Positions 34,015-42,480 of a stretch of DNA of 64,000 nucleotides are shown here, one piece after another. Source of the stretch: Sva-07 sp963743825 (GTDB lineage: Bacteria; Actinomycetota; Acidimicrobiia; Acidimicrobiales; Ilumatobacteraceae); NCBI GenBank assembly GCA_963743825.1, contig CAVURC010000019.1, forward strand, positions 53,308-117,307, given 5' to 3'. The number at the start of each line of letters is the position of its first letter. Positions within the stretch are counted from its first letter, which is position 1. Position numbers and translations under genes: made by a program. The notes under the pieces are model-generated. The model was given only the letters and a program-made list of their open reading frames with translations. It ran no database searches and was not told the origin of the DNA.

Positions 34015-34778
34015 CCGACCTCGACAGCGCGGTCTCGCGTCCGGGCCCATCGCCCCGAAACGTCGGCGCCGCGACAGCGGTCGGGTTGTCGTATCGCGTC
34101 GTGCTGCGGCAGTTGACGAGTCGGGGCCGGATCATCGGGTTGAGTCTCCTGGCACTGATCGCACCAGTGTCGGCGTGGGCGCTGGGGAGGTCGGACCCCT
34201 CGCTCGACGACGCGGTGAACCTCGTGGCGAGCGTCGGGTTCGCCCTGGTGCTGCCGATCGTCGCCCTCGTCTTCGGCGGCGCCGCTCTGGGCGAACTCCG
34301 CGAGGACAAGACCCTGGTGTACCTGTGGTTGCGGCCGATGGACCGCTGGCCGATCGTCGTCGGTGCTGCCTGCGCAGCAGCGACCATTGCCGCACCCATC
34401 ACGTTGATCTCGATCGTGCTCGCCGCAGTGCTCACCGGGGCCGGCAACGGGATCGTCGCCGGCACGCTGCTGGCGACAGTGGTCGGCCTGATCGCCTACG
34501 TGAGCGTGTTCACACTGTTCGGTGTGTGGCTCAAACGTTTCATCGTGTGGGGTCTGGCCTACATCTTGATCTGGGAGGGGTTCATCGCGCAGGCCGGACC
34601 CGGCGTCGCTCGGGTCGCCCTGCGCAAGTACACGCGATCGATCGTGGTCGATCGCACGGGCGCCGACCTCGACCTCGCGGACTTCTCACTCACGATGGGG
34701 GTCGTCGTCCCCCTCGTCGTGGCCGTTGCGGCCCTGGCGATTGCGGCATGGCGGCTGTCGAACCAGGACATCGACTGA
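34011..34778 (+). CDS. ABC-2-type permease 2
   Basis: The 255-residue membrane protein has about six helices (for example ALVLPIVALVFGGAALGELR, with a cytoplasmic REDKTLVYLWLRPMDRWP segment). It starts on the stop of ATPase 2 (ATGA) and closes the four-gene transporter array. The two halves may act as a heteromeric transporter or as two exporters produced together. Confidence 0.82.
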   Translation: MTDLDSAVSRPGPSPRNVGAATAVGLSYRVVLRQLTSRGRIIGLSLLALIAPVSAWALGRSDPSLDDAVNLVASVGFALVLPIVALVFGGAALGELREDKTLVYLWLRPMDRWPIVVGAACAAATIAAPITLISIVLAAVLTGAGNGIVAGTLLATVVGLIAYVSVFTLFGVWLKRFIVWGLAYILIWEGFIAQAGPGVARVALRKYTRSIVVDRTGADLDLADFSLTMGVVVPLVVAVAALAIAAWRLSNQDID

Positions 34779-34800
34779 CCGTGGACGATTCCGAGGCATC

Positions 34801-35718
34801 GTGAAGCGGCCGCTTCGTCTCGGCCACCAGCTCTCCGGACGAGTGAAGGGTTCACCTGTGAACGCTGCTCGACGAGCGGAGGAGCTCGGTTTCGACATCG
34901 TGCTCGTGGCCGACCATGTCGGAACCGGGATGGCGCCGCTGCCGACGCTCGCGGCCATCGCCGCTGCGACGACCACGATCCGTCTCGGCACGATGGTGCT
35001 CAACAACGACATGCGCAACCCGGTGCAGCTCGCCTGGGAGGTGGCATCGATCGACGCGTTGTCGAACGGGCGCTTCGAACTCGGCCTCGGGGCCGGTCAC
35101 ACACCCCAGGAGTACGTCGCAACAGGCGTCGAGCGCTCGGCTGCCTTCGTGCGCAAACAGCGACTCGCCGAGAGCGTCGAGATCATTCGTGCCCTCCTCG
35201 ACGGTGAGACGGTCGACCACGACGGCGAGCACTACCAGGTCGAGCGAGCCCACATCGATCGATCGACCCAGCAGCATCTCCCCATTCTCGTCGGGGGAAA
35301 TGGTGAGGCGTTGCTCACCCATGCCGGAGCCCACGCCGACCTCGTCGGCCTTCAGGGTCTTGGCCGAACGCTCGAGGACGGTCACTCGCACACGGTGGAT
35401 TGGCGCTCGGCTCACCTCGACGAACAATTGGCGCACGTGCGTGACGGAGCCGGCGAGCGGTTCGACGAGCTCGAGTTCAACGCCCTGGTGCAGGTGGTCC
35501 AGATCACCCACGACCGCGACGCCGCACTCGCGGAGATCTGCGAACGAGTCGAGGGTCTCACGATGGACGATGCCCATGCCACGCCCTACCTGCTCGTCGG
35601 CACCGTCGACGAGATCGTCGAGCACATGCTGACGTGCAACGAGCGGTGGGGGATCAACTACTTTGCCGTGCGCGAACTCGACGAGTTCGAACCGGTTCTG
35701 AAGGCCCTCGATCGCTGA
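34801..35718 (+). CDS. luciferase-like (LLM) flavin/F420-dependent oxidoreductase
   Basis: The protein has the TIM-barrel fold of luciferase-like monooxygenases and F420-dependent dehydrogenases. It shows LGHQLSGRVKG, ARRAEELGFDIVLVADH, TTIRLGTMVLNNDMRNP, LSNGRFELGLGAGH and PILVGGNGEALLTHAG. The F420-type TIGR03621 subgroup fits best. It could oxidise or reduce small alcohols or ketones with F420. GTG 34801 lies 22 bases after the permease stop, so it may be read through from the ABC operon. Length is 305 residues. Confidence 0.82.
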   Translation: MKRPLRLGHQLSGRVKGSPVNAARRAEELGFDIVLVADHVGTGMAPLPTLAAIAAATTTIRLGTMVLNNDMRNPVQLAWEVASIDALSNGRFELGLGAGHTPQEYVATGVERSAAFVRKQRLAESVEIIRALLDGETVDHDGEHYQVERAHIDRSTQQHLPILVGGNGEALLTHAGAHADLVGLQGLGRTLEDGHSHTVDWRSAHLDEQLAHVRDGAGERFDELEFNALVQVVQITHDRDAALAEICERVEGLTMDDAHATPYLLVGTVDEIVEHMLTCNERWGINYFAVRELDEFEPVLKALDR

Positions 35719-35758
35719 AACTCCGCCGTTCATCGCCCGCGTCGTCGTCGCCGGTCCC

Positions 35759-36118
35759 TCAGTGGGTCGCGATGCAGAACTCGTTGCCCTCGGGATCGGT
35801 GAGCGTCGTCCACGAGAAACCGAACTCGTTCTTCTCGTACACGGCGGTGGCACCGAGACCGATGAGGCGCTCGACCTCGGCCGCACGGTCGACCGCGCCG
35901 AGGTCGAGGTGCACCCGGTTCTTCGCCGTCTTGCCCTCGGGCACCTGGATGAACATCATCGTCGGGGCGCCACCATCACCCGGGATCATGGCGAAGAACT
36001 CGCTCGCTGCCATGTCTCCCTCACGCTCGATCGGTCGATCGAGCGCCGCCGACCAGAACTCAGCGAGCGCTGCGGCGTCGGAACAATCGAACGTGATGGC
36101 TGAAACACTCAGGCTCAT
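35759..36118 (-). CDS. VOC-family small protein
   Basis: This is a single vicinal-oxygen-chelate domain of 119 residues with the paired beta-alpha-beta3 pattern: ITFDCSDAAALAEFWSAALDR, HLDLGAVDRAAEVERLIGLG and LTDPEGNEFCI near the end. Many such single-domain proteins are glyoxalase-like enzymes or binding proteins. The metal-binding residues cannot be confirmed here. ATG 36118 is preferred to the upstream in-frame start at 36157. Confidence 0.8.
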   Translation of the reverse strand: MSLSVSAITFDCSDAAALAEFWSAALDRPIEREGDMAASEFFAMIPGDGGAPTMMFIQVPEGKTAKNRVHLDLGAVDRAAEVERLIGLGATAVYEKNEFGFSWTTLTDPEGNEFCIATH

Positions 36119-36163
36119 GGCACCAGTGTCGCACGCTGGATCACCGTCCCGATCCACGCGGGC

Positions 36164-37387
36164 TCAGGCGGCGGCGCGGGTCTTGCGGAGGATCGGGTCG
36201 ACGAGGCCGAGGGTCTTGTCGGCGAACGTCATGACTCGCCCCGCGGCGCCCGGAGTGGTGTTGTCGACGAGGTTGCCCATCACGGCGAGCGTGATGTTGG
36301 CGATGGCGTCGGTGCTGACCGACAGTCGGAGGCCCGGCTTGAGGATCCAGGGGTGCCCGATGAGGAACGAGAATCGGCGGCCAGTGCGCAGGAACCCGTC
36401 GAACCGCTCGCCGACCAACTGGTCGTAGCGCGCCGGTGCGGTTGCCGGATCAGCGAGGAAGAGATCAGCCGCGAGCATGCCCGACTCGAGCCCGTAGTCG
36501 ATGCCTTCGCCGTTCATCGGGTTGACGAGCCCAGCGGCGTCACCGATTGCCACCCATCCCGGTCCGTGGCGTCGTTGCGTCGACATCGGCAGGCGCCATG
36601 CCCGCGGGCGTTCGAGGTTGGGGCCGAGATCCCAGTCGTCGCGCACGAGATGGCGGTACGACTCCAGCAGCGTGTTCAGGTTGAGCTTCTTGAAGCCCTT
36701 CATGGTCGACAGCGCGCCGACGCCGATGTTGACCGTGCCGTCGCCGGCGGGGAACATCCAGCCGTAGCCCGGGATCGCCGTACCGTTCTCGTCCTTCAGC
36801 GACAGGCACGCTTCGAGGTGGGCATCGGTGTGTCGAGGTGTCGCTGCATAGGTGCGGATCGCCAGGCCGAACGGCTCATCCGGCACTCGCTCGGCGCCGA
36901 GCATCCGAGCAACGGCACCTTGCGCGCCGGCAGCGACGACGGTGAGGTCGGCCTCGATGGTGCGGCCGGCTGCGACGACTCCGGTGACCCGACCGTTGTC
37001 GATGATCGGTGTGGCCTCGGTTTCGTAGACGAGCTCCGCACCGGCGTGCGCGGCGGCGTCCATCAGTGCTGCATCGAGTCGGCGGCGTGGCCACACGGCA
37101 CCATGGTTGGGGAAGCGATCCGTGGTGGGCCAGTCGAGTTCGCGCACCTGCTTGCCCGCGATCATGCGCAGGCCCCGGATGTGGTGGGCGTCGTCGAGTG
37201 GGATCTTCAGTTCGTTCAGTGCGCCGACGGCACGGGGGGTGAGTCCGTCACCGCACACCTTGTCGCGTCCGTGCGCACCCTTCTCGAACACCACGACCCT
37301 GGCGCCTGACCGAGCGGCCCGAATCGCCGTCGCGGCACCTGCGGGTCCGGCCCCGATCACGGCGATGTCGACTCGTTCGGAATTCAC
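36164..37387 (-). CDS. geranylgeranyl reductase-family flavoprotein
   Basis: This is an FAD-dependent oxidoreductase of the geranylgeranyl reductase/digeranylgeranylglycerophospholipid reductase group. It has the dinucleotide motif VIGAGPAGAATAIRAAR, the family signature KVCGDGLTPRAVGAL and the second FAD motif GDAAGLVNPMNGEGIDYG. Such enzymes saturate isoprenoid chains, for example of menaquinone. GTG 37387 gives the exact family N terminus; the upstream frame is noncoding. Length is 407 residues. Confidence 0.87.
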   Translation of the reverse strand: MNSERVDIAVIGAGPAGAATAIRAARSGARVVVFEKGAHGRDKVCGDGLTPRAVGALNELKIPLDDAHHIRGLRMIAGKQVRELDWPTTDRFPNHGAVWPRRRLDAALMDAAAHAGAELVYETEATPIIDNGRVTGVVAAGRTIEADLTVVAAGAQGAVARMLGAERVPDEPFGLAIRTYAATPRHTDAHLEACLSLKDENGTAIPGYGWMFPAGDGTVNIGVGALSTMKGFKKLNLNTLLESYRHLVRDDWDLGPNLERPRAWRLPMSTQRRHGPGWVAIGDAAGLVNPMNGEGIDYGLESGMLAADLFLADPATAPARYDQLVGERFDGFLRTGRRFSFLIGHPWILKPGLRLSVSTDAIANITLAVMGNLVDNTTPGAAGRVMTFADKTLGLVDPILRKTRAAA

Positions 37388-37457
37388 GCCTCCACGCTGC
37401 CGGAACTTCGGCAGAAAAGCACGATCGAGCCCCTGTCCGACCCCCGTCACCACCACG

Positions 37458-37507
37458 GTTTGCGTTGCAGTTCTGTTGGGATGTCCCAACGAGATCGCGC
37501 CGCAAAC
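37458..37507. repeat. family B 50-bp hairpin repeat, copy 3
   Basis: The element runs GTTTGCG...CCGCAAAC with a perfect inner GTTGGGA-TG-TCCCAAC stem, and CACG/CGTG extends the outer stem past a bulged G. It lies in the divergent region between the geranylgeranyl-reductase-like gene and the two-domain VOC gene, so it is not at any gene's 3' end. Confidence 0.62.
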
Positions 37508-37612
37508 GTGTTGCTCGGCGTGAGTTCCGGGATGACGAACGACGTACCGATCGGTGGCGAACGCCTCGCCAACGGCGCGACAATCGCACGCAGCAACGAG
37601 AGGAATCCCACC

Positions 37613-38383
37613 ATGTCCCAGGTCATCACCCCGTACATCTGCGTTCGCGATGCGACCGCCGCCATCGACTGGTACCGAGACCACTTCGGAGCCACGGTCA
37701 CCAACGTCATTCCATGGGAGGGCCGAGTTGGTCACGCCGAGGTCGACGTGTCGGGAGCGGTCTTCTACCTGAGCGACGAGGCGCCGCAGCTCGGCGTCGT
37801 CGCGCCGGATGGTGACGGCTCGCGCACCTCGGTGAGCATCGTCGTCCAGGTCGCAGCCGTGGACGAGTTCGTCGCCCGCGCTGTCGCAGGCGGCGCTGTG
37901 GTACAGCGTGGTATCGAAGAGGCACACGGTTCGCGCAGCGCGTGGATCGTCGACCCGTTCGGGCATCGCTGGAATGTGGGCACGCCGACGTACACGCCTG
38001 AGCAGTTGGCGGATCGCCGTGCGCCGTCCGAGCCCTACTACATGACGCTGACGTCCCCCGACGTCGAACGGGGCGCAGCGTTCTACGGAGCGGTGCTGGG
38101 CTGGGAGTTCGCCGAGCCCCACAACGGTGGACGCCACGTCACCAACACCGACATGCCGATCGGCCTTCGCCCGACCGAGAATCAGTTCGGTGACACCTCC
38201 CCGGGACAGATCGAGATGTGGTTCACGGTCCGCGACTTCGACGACGCCGTCGAGCGGGTGCGTATCGCCGGCGGCACCGTCGTGTCCGTCAGTTCGTACG
38301 ACTCCGGCCGCGAGGCGGTCTGCGAGGACGACCAGGGCGTGGGGTTCAAGTTGAGCGAACCGGCGCCGGGCTACGACCGTTGA
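37613..38383 (+). CDS. two-domain VOC/glyoxalase-like protein
   Basis: Two vicinal-oxygen-chelate modules lie in one chain of 256 residues. The first begins PYICVRDATAAIDWYRDHFG and contains WIVDPFGHRW. The second begins MTLTSPDVERGAAFYGAVLGWEF and contains DDQGVGFKLSEP. The ATG 37613 start is supported by GAGAGG nine bases upstream; longer in-frame starts run across the repeat region. Enzymatic role unknown; extradiol dioxygenase, glyoxalase and binding functions are all possible. Confidence 0.82.
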   Translation: MSQVITPYICVRDATAAIDWYRDHFGATVTNVIPWEGRVGHAEVDVSGAVFYLSDEAPQLGVVAPDGDGSRTSVSIVVQVAAVDEFVARAVAGGAVVQRGIEEAHGSRSAWIVDPFGHRWNVGTPTYTPEQLADRRAPSEPYYMTLTSPDVERGAAFYGAVLGWEFAEPHNGGRHVTNTDMPIGLRPTENQFGDTSPGQIEMWFTVRDFDDAVERVRIAGGTVVSVSSYDSGREAVCEDDQGVGFKLSEPAPGYDR

Positions 38384-38400
38384 CCGACCTCGTCGCCCGG

Positions 38401-38416
38401 CGCGAGTGATCTCGCG
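38401..38416. terminator. CGCGAG-TGAT-CTCGCG hairpin
   Basis: A 6-bp perfect stem with a four-base loop lies in the 37-base gap between the convergent VOC and CubicO-like genes. There is no T run, but the position suits a bidirectional terminator. Confidence 0.4.
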
Positions 38417-38420
38417 ACAG

Positions 38421-39623
38421 TCAGATCAGGGCGCCGTACACGAGGGTCTTCAGCTGGCCGCGGAAGTTGAACGTGCCCGACGGCAGTAGCTGCGTCATGA
38501 ACACCACGGCGAGCCGCTCCACCGGATCGACCCAGAAGGCGGTCGACGCGGCGCCGCCCCACATGAACTCGCCCGGCGAGCCGACGACGCCCGACGCCCC
38601 GGGGCCTCTCGACACAGCCACGGTGAGGCCGAAGCCGTTGCCGGCGAACCCGACCTCGCCGTAGCCCATGGGCAGGGCGAGGTCGGTCATCTCCGCGTCG
38701 CCCGCCAGGTGGTTGCACGTCATCAGCTCGAGTGTCTTGCGCGACAGCACGCGTTCGCCGTCGAGTTCGCCGCCATTGGCCAGCATCGTGCAGAAGCGCA
38801 CGTAGTCAGCGGTCGATCCGACGAGACCGCCGCCGCCGTTCAGCAGCCGCGGCGGTCGGAGGTACGTACTGGTTGCCGGGGCGTCGACGAGGACCAGTTC
38901 CTTGCGGGCGTTGCGGCCGTAACACGCGGCGAACCGGTCGACCTTCGCCTCGGGCACGAAGAAGCCGGTGTCGACCATCCCGAGCGGATCGAAGATGCTG
39001 GTGCGCAGGTACTCGTCGAAGCGCTGGCCGGACATGATCTCCACCAGCCGGGCGGCGACGTCCATGCCGTGCGAGTAGAGCCAGTGCGTGCCCGGCTGGA
39101 AGCGCAGCGGCCACTCGCCCATGGTGGCCGCCATCGTGGCCAAATCGTGGTCGGCCAGCCAGCTGCGCTCGCCCAGCAGTAGGTCGCCGTTCTCGTACCC
39201 GTACCCGATACCGGACGTGTGCGTGAGGATGTCGCGGACCGTCGGCGGTCGATGTGCCGGCACGATGTGCATCCCGCCGTTCGGGTCCGGTTCGCGTACG
39301 GTCATGTTCTTCCACTCGGGGATCCACCGTTCGACGGGATCGTCGAGTTGGAAGTGGCCCCGCTCGTAGAGGGTCATCATCGCGACGCCGGTGACGGGCT
39401 TGGTCATGGAGTACAGCCGCCAGATGGTGTCGTCACCGACAGGCACCGCGAGTTCGCGGTCGCGAACACCCCAGCTCCGCCGGTAGCCGAGCACGCCGTC
39501 GCGCACGATGGCCACCTCGGCGCCCGCGATCTTGCCCGGCTCGATGTAGCGGCTCACCATGTGCTCGTCGATGCGCCCCAGTCTCGAGTCATCCAGTCCT
39601 GCAGCCATCGCGTCAATGATCAT
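38421..39623 (-). CDS. beta-lactamase-fold serine hydrolase (CubicO-like)
   Basis: This is a member of the class C beta-lactamase/esterase superfamily. The catalytic S-x-x-K is in YSMTKPVTGVA. The second-motif tyrosine is in WLYSHGMDVAARLVE, where YSN or YAN is more usual, so the third residue is His. A late GEFMWGGAASTAFWVDP segment aligns with the KTG-equivalent region. The 400-residue protein has no signal peptide, so it is probably a cytoplasmic esterase rather than a drug-resistance enzyme. ATG 39623 and ATG 39608 are alternative starts. Confidence 0.83.
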   Translation of the reverse strand: MIIDAMAAGLDDSRLGRIDEHMVSRYIEPGKIAGAEVAIVRDGVLGYRRSWGVRDRELAVPVGDDTIWRLYSMTKPVTGVAMMTLYERGHFQLDDPVERWIPEWKNMTVREPDPNGGMHIVPAHRPPTVRDILTHTSGIGYGYENGDLLLGERSWLADHDLATMAATMGEWPLRFQPGTHWLYSHGMDVAARLVEIMSGQRFDEYLRTSIFDPLGMVDTGFFVPEAKVDRFAACYGRNARKELVLVDAPATSTYLRPPRLLNGGGGLVGSTADYVRFCTMLANGGELDGERVLSRKTLELMTCNHLAGDAEMTDLALPMGYGEVGFAGNGFGLTVAVSRGPGASGVVGSPGEFMWGGAASTAFWVDPVERLAVVFMTQLLPSGTFNFRGQLKTLVYGALI

Positions 39624-39785
39624 GTGATTTCCCCCAGCTCGATGTCGGCGCCCACCCTGGCACGGCGGCGTGCGGGCGGACGACTCGTCCGGCTCGGGCG
39701 ATCATCTCGGATCGGCCACATCTGGCGGGATGCGAACGTCTCCGGCGAAGTGGACTCGGAAGGCGGGTCATCTCCACGCCATGAC

Positions 39786-40319
39786 TCAACCGGGCACGAT
39801 GACGCCACAAGCGATACGTCCGCCGCTGCCGCCGGTCGGATCAGTGACGAGGTCGTCCGCAAGCGCATGCACGATGACCGCCGAGCCATTGGCGTCGAAC
39901 ACCGACAGCGGCCCCCCGCTGAGCGTGGCGTGGTCGGTCGTGGCGTTGACGGTGCCGTTCCCGGCGATGTTCACGCGGAGGTTCGGCAGGTCCCCGGCGT
40001 GAGCGCCGTGCAGGGCACCGAGTGGGTTGTGATGCCCGCCCGCACCCGAGAAGGCACCGGCGCCGGACGTGCAGCTGCCGACCGCGTGGATGTGGATCCC
40101 ATGCTGTCCTGCCGTGAGGCCGGCCACCTTGACGTTGACGTGCAGCGACCCATGGGCGTCTTCGACGAGGCGGACCGTGCCCACCTGGACGCCCCGAGAG
40201 TCGGCCAGCCTGGCCGAGGCATGGAGCGCTCCGTCCCTGGCATCGACGGGTGCGATCGTCGCGGCGACTCCCGCCGCGGTGATCGCCAACGCTGCAGTGA
40301 GGATTCTGGTGATCTTCAT
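39786..40319 (-). CDS. sodC: Cu/Zn superoxide dismutase, secreted
   Basis: SodC disproportionates superoxide outside the cytoplasm. A signal peptide (about 1-27) precedes the SOD fold. The Cu/Zn ligands are in GIHIHAVGSC, GGHHNPLGALHGAHAGDLPN and IVHALADDL, and the C-terminal GGRIACGVI supplies the disulfide partner. The strong SD AGAAGGAGACACAC precedes ATG 40319, which makes the 177-residue start secure despite a longer open frame. The 161 bases between its stop and the next gene show nothing recognisable. Confidence 0.92.
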   Translation of the reverse strand: MKITRILTAALAITAAGVAATIAPVDARDGALHASARLADSRGVQVGTVRLVEDAHGSLHVNVKVAGLTAGQHGIHIHAVGSCTSGAGAFSGAGGHHNPLGALHGAHAGDLPNLRVNIAGNGTVNATTDHATLSGGPLSVFDANGSAVIVHALADDLVTDPTGGSGGRIACGVIVPG

Positions 40320-40375
40320 GTGTGTCTCCTTCTGGTTGCCGGTTACCGGTTGCTGGTTGTGCTGTGAGGTCGTGG

Positions 40376-41029
40376 TCAGCCGAGCCCGACCGACGTGCCG
40401 GCGGCGAACAACACCAGCAGTGCTGTCGAAACGAGGACGAGGATCTTGACGGGGCGGCGCATCCGCCAGCCGTCGTCGATCGGCGCGGCGACGGCGTTCA
40501 GGCTCCGGACGATCACGGTGTAGGTGGCGACCATCAGCACCACCCCGAGGAGCACTCCTACGGTGAGGCCATTGCCCACGAGGTCGGCGCCAATGATGAT
40601 CGGAACGGGAATCGCGAGCACTGCGAACACGACGCGGACGGCTCGCGGCCAGTCGGTGCGAGCGCTCGCCACCGTCGCCCCGAAGACCGTGGGCAACATC
40701 ATTGCGCCGGCGCCGGCGAAGATCGGCATTGTCAGCACTGCGGCCAGCACCCGCGCGGCCGTGCTCCACCGTCGCTGCACACGTGCCCGTCGTGCTGCCC
40801 AGGCCACCCCGTGCCCGGCACCAGCGACGGTGAAGGCGAGGACGATGAAGATCGTGCCGCCCCAGGAGAATTCCGGATCGTCGCTGATGAGCCGCATCCA
40901 GCAACGAGCCACGACGCCGAGCGCCGCGCCGGCGATCGGGGCCACGAGCACGATCCACCACGCCGACGCACGTCCCCCGACGGGTCGGGTCCCGGGTTCG
41001 ATCACCGAGAGGTCGTCGAGTGCAGGCAT
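40376..41029 (-). CDS. multi-pass membrane protein of unknown family
   Basis: The 217-residue product has about six hydrophobic helices, separated by a basic cytoplasmic loop (RRARVQRRWSTAARV) and an SDDPEFSW segment near the first helices. No family is recognised. It lies 56 bases upstream of sodC on the same strand and could share its transcript. ATG 41029 is chosen because the longer frame adds an arginine/cysteine-rich leader with no membrane logic. Confidence 0.6.
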   Translation of the reverse strand: MPALDDLSVIEPGTRPVGGRASAWWIVLVAPIAGAALGVVARCWMRLISDDPEFSWGGTIFIVLAFTVAGAGHGVAWAARRARVQRRWSTAARVLAAVLTMPIFAGAGAMMLPTVFGATVASARTDWPRAVRVVFAVLAIPVPIIIGADLVGNGLTVGVLLGVVLMVATYTVIVRSLNAVAAPIDDGWRMRRPVKILVLVSTALLVLFAAGTSVGLG

Positions 41030-41174
41030 GTTCAGACAGACGGTGCAGAGACGCCGACGGGTGACGCCCGTGACATGTGGCCCACGTGTCACCCGTGCGC
41101 CCGCTTCGTTCGTCTATCCGGGTCTGCTCGCCCGGGGCGCCACGGTCATGGCGCCGATACGAATCGACTTGGCG

Positions 41175-42320
41175 TCAGTACTCGAGTTGGCCGGCGAGGG
41201 ATTCGACGGCCTCGATGAACTCCTCGACCATCTCGATGACCACCTGGCCCGCCGACTTGGGCTGGTTCATCGAGCCGACGATCTGGCCCACGAAGTAGTT
41301 GGCGAGCTTCTCGGCGCCGGAACCGTGGGTGTAGGCCGCCCGGTTGATGCGTGCCTGCGCCTCGTTGGTGAGGATCGGCTGGAGTGGCATGCCGAGCGGA
41401 TCCGGCGTGTCGGGGCGGTCCCACTCCTCGGTCCATGCCGACTTGAGCATTCGGGCGTGCTTGCCGGTCAGCGAGCGTGAGCGGATCGTGTCGGCCGACG
41501 TGGCGGCGAGGAACTTCTGCTTCACGACGGGATGCGTCTCGGCCTCGTCGGTCGTCAACCACACCGAGCCGCACCACACCCCCTGCGCGCCGAGCGCCAT
41601 CGCCGCCGCCATCTGGCGACCGCGACCGATGCCACCGGCACCGAGCACAGGGATGTCGACGGCGTCGACGATCTCGGGGATCAGCACCATCGAGCCGATT
41701 TCGCCGGTGTGCCCACCGGCCTCGGAGCCCTGGGCGATGATGATGTCGACGCCGGCGGCCTGATGGCGTTCCGCGTGCTGCGGCCGACCGGCGAGCGCGC
41801 CGATCAAGCGTCCCTCCTCCTTCACCCGGTCGATGAGGAACTGCGGCGGCGGGCCGAGCGCGTTGGCCACGAATGCCGTCTTGTGGGCGAGCGAGATCTC
41901 CAGCTGTGGCCCCGCAGCGGCCGCACTGAACGGGGCGACCCCGTTGTGGCCGGCGGTCGAACGACCGCTCGATCGTTCCTCGTCGGGTGGGAACTCCGGC
42001 ACGTCGTAGCGCCGCAGGATGTCGGCGACGAACTCGCGGTGGGTGTCGGGAATCAGGGCCCTGATGTCGTCGAGCGTGTAGCCGCCGCCTTCGTCGCCGG
42101 CGTACTTGGCCGGAACGATCAGGTCGACACCGTACGGCCGGTTGCCGATCTCGGCCTCGATCCAGGCCAGGTCGATCTCGAGCTGCTCGGGCGAGTGGGC
42201 GACGGCGCCGAGGACTCCGAGACCGCCCGCCTTGGAAACGGCGGCGACGACGTCACGGCAGTGACTGAAGGCGAAGATCGGGAACTCGATGTCGAGCATC
42301 TCGGTGGCGGCGGTTTTCAT
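41175..42320 (-). CDS. nitronate monooxygenase-like FMN protein
   Basis: This TIM-barrel FMN enzyme is of the 2-nitropropane dioxygenase/nitronate monooxygenase superfamily. It has FPIFAFSHCRDVVAAVSKAGG at the start, the phosphate-binding GSEAGGHTGEIGSM, then IPVLGAGGIGRGRQMAAAMA and a GAQGVWCGS segment. The family oxidises nitronates, but many members act on other substrates. ATG 42320 is fixed by GTCAGGAGACCAG just upstream. The divergent aminomutase-like gene begins 160 bases away across a promoter region. Length is 381 residues. Confidence 0.85.
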   Translation of the reverse strand: MKTAATEMLDIEFPIFAFSHCRDVVAAVSKAGGLGVLGAVAHSPEQLEIDLAWIEAEIGNRPYGVDLIVPAKYAGDEGGGYTLDDIRALIPDTHREFVADILRRYDVPEFPPDEERSSGRSTAGHNGVAPFSAAAAGPQLEISLAHKTAFVANALGPPPQFLIDRVKEEGRLIGALAGRPQHAERHQAAGVDIIIAQGSEAGGHTGEIGSMVLIPEIVDAVDIPVLGAGGIGRGRQMAAAMALGAQGVWCGSVWLTTDEAETHPVVKQKFLAATSADTIRSRSLTGKHARMLKSAWTEEWDRPDTPDPLGMPLQPILTNEAQARINRAAYTHGSGAEKLANYFVGQIVGSMNQPKSAGQVVIEMVEEFIEAVESLAGQLEY

Positions 42321-42480
42321 CTGGTCTCCTGACGGCGAGGTGAACGTCTCCATTGTGACCGCACCGCTGCCCGGCGGACGAAGCCGCATCGGGCCCGGGC
42401 CGCCCCGCCTCGACGGGAACGGGCGTACGCTGGACACCGGTCGTCATACCGGCGACCGCATCTATCAGGAGCGATAACTC

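Noticed and set aside
39624..39785. Possible small gene between sodC and the CubicO-like gene
   Set aside because: No reading frame with a start, ribosome-binding site and plausible composition is visible in the 162 bases.
40320..40961. Long N-terminal extension of SodC
   Set aside because: The extension is antisense-like arginine-rich sequence; the ATG at 40319 has a strong ribosome-binding site followed by a signal peptide.
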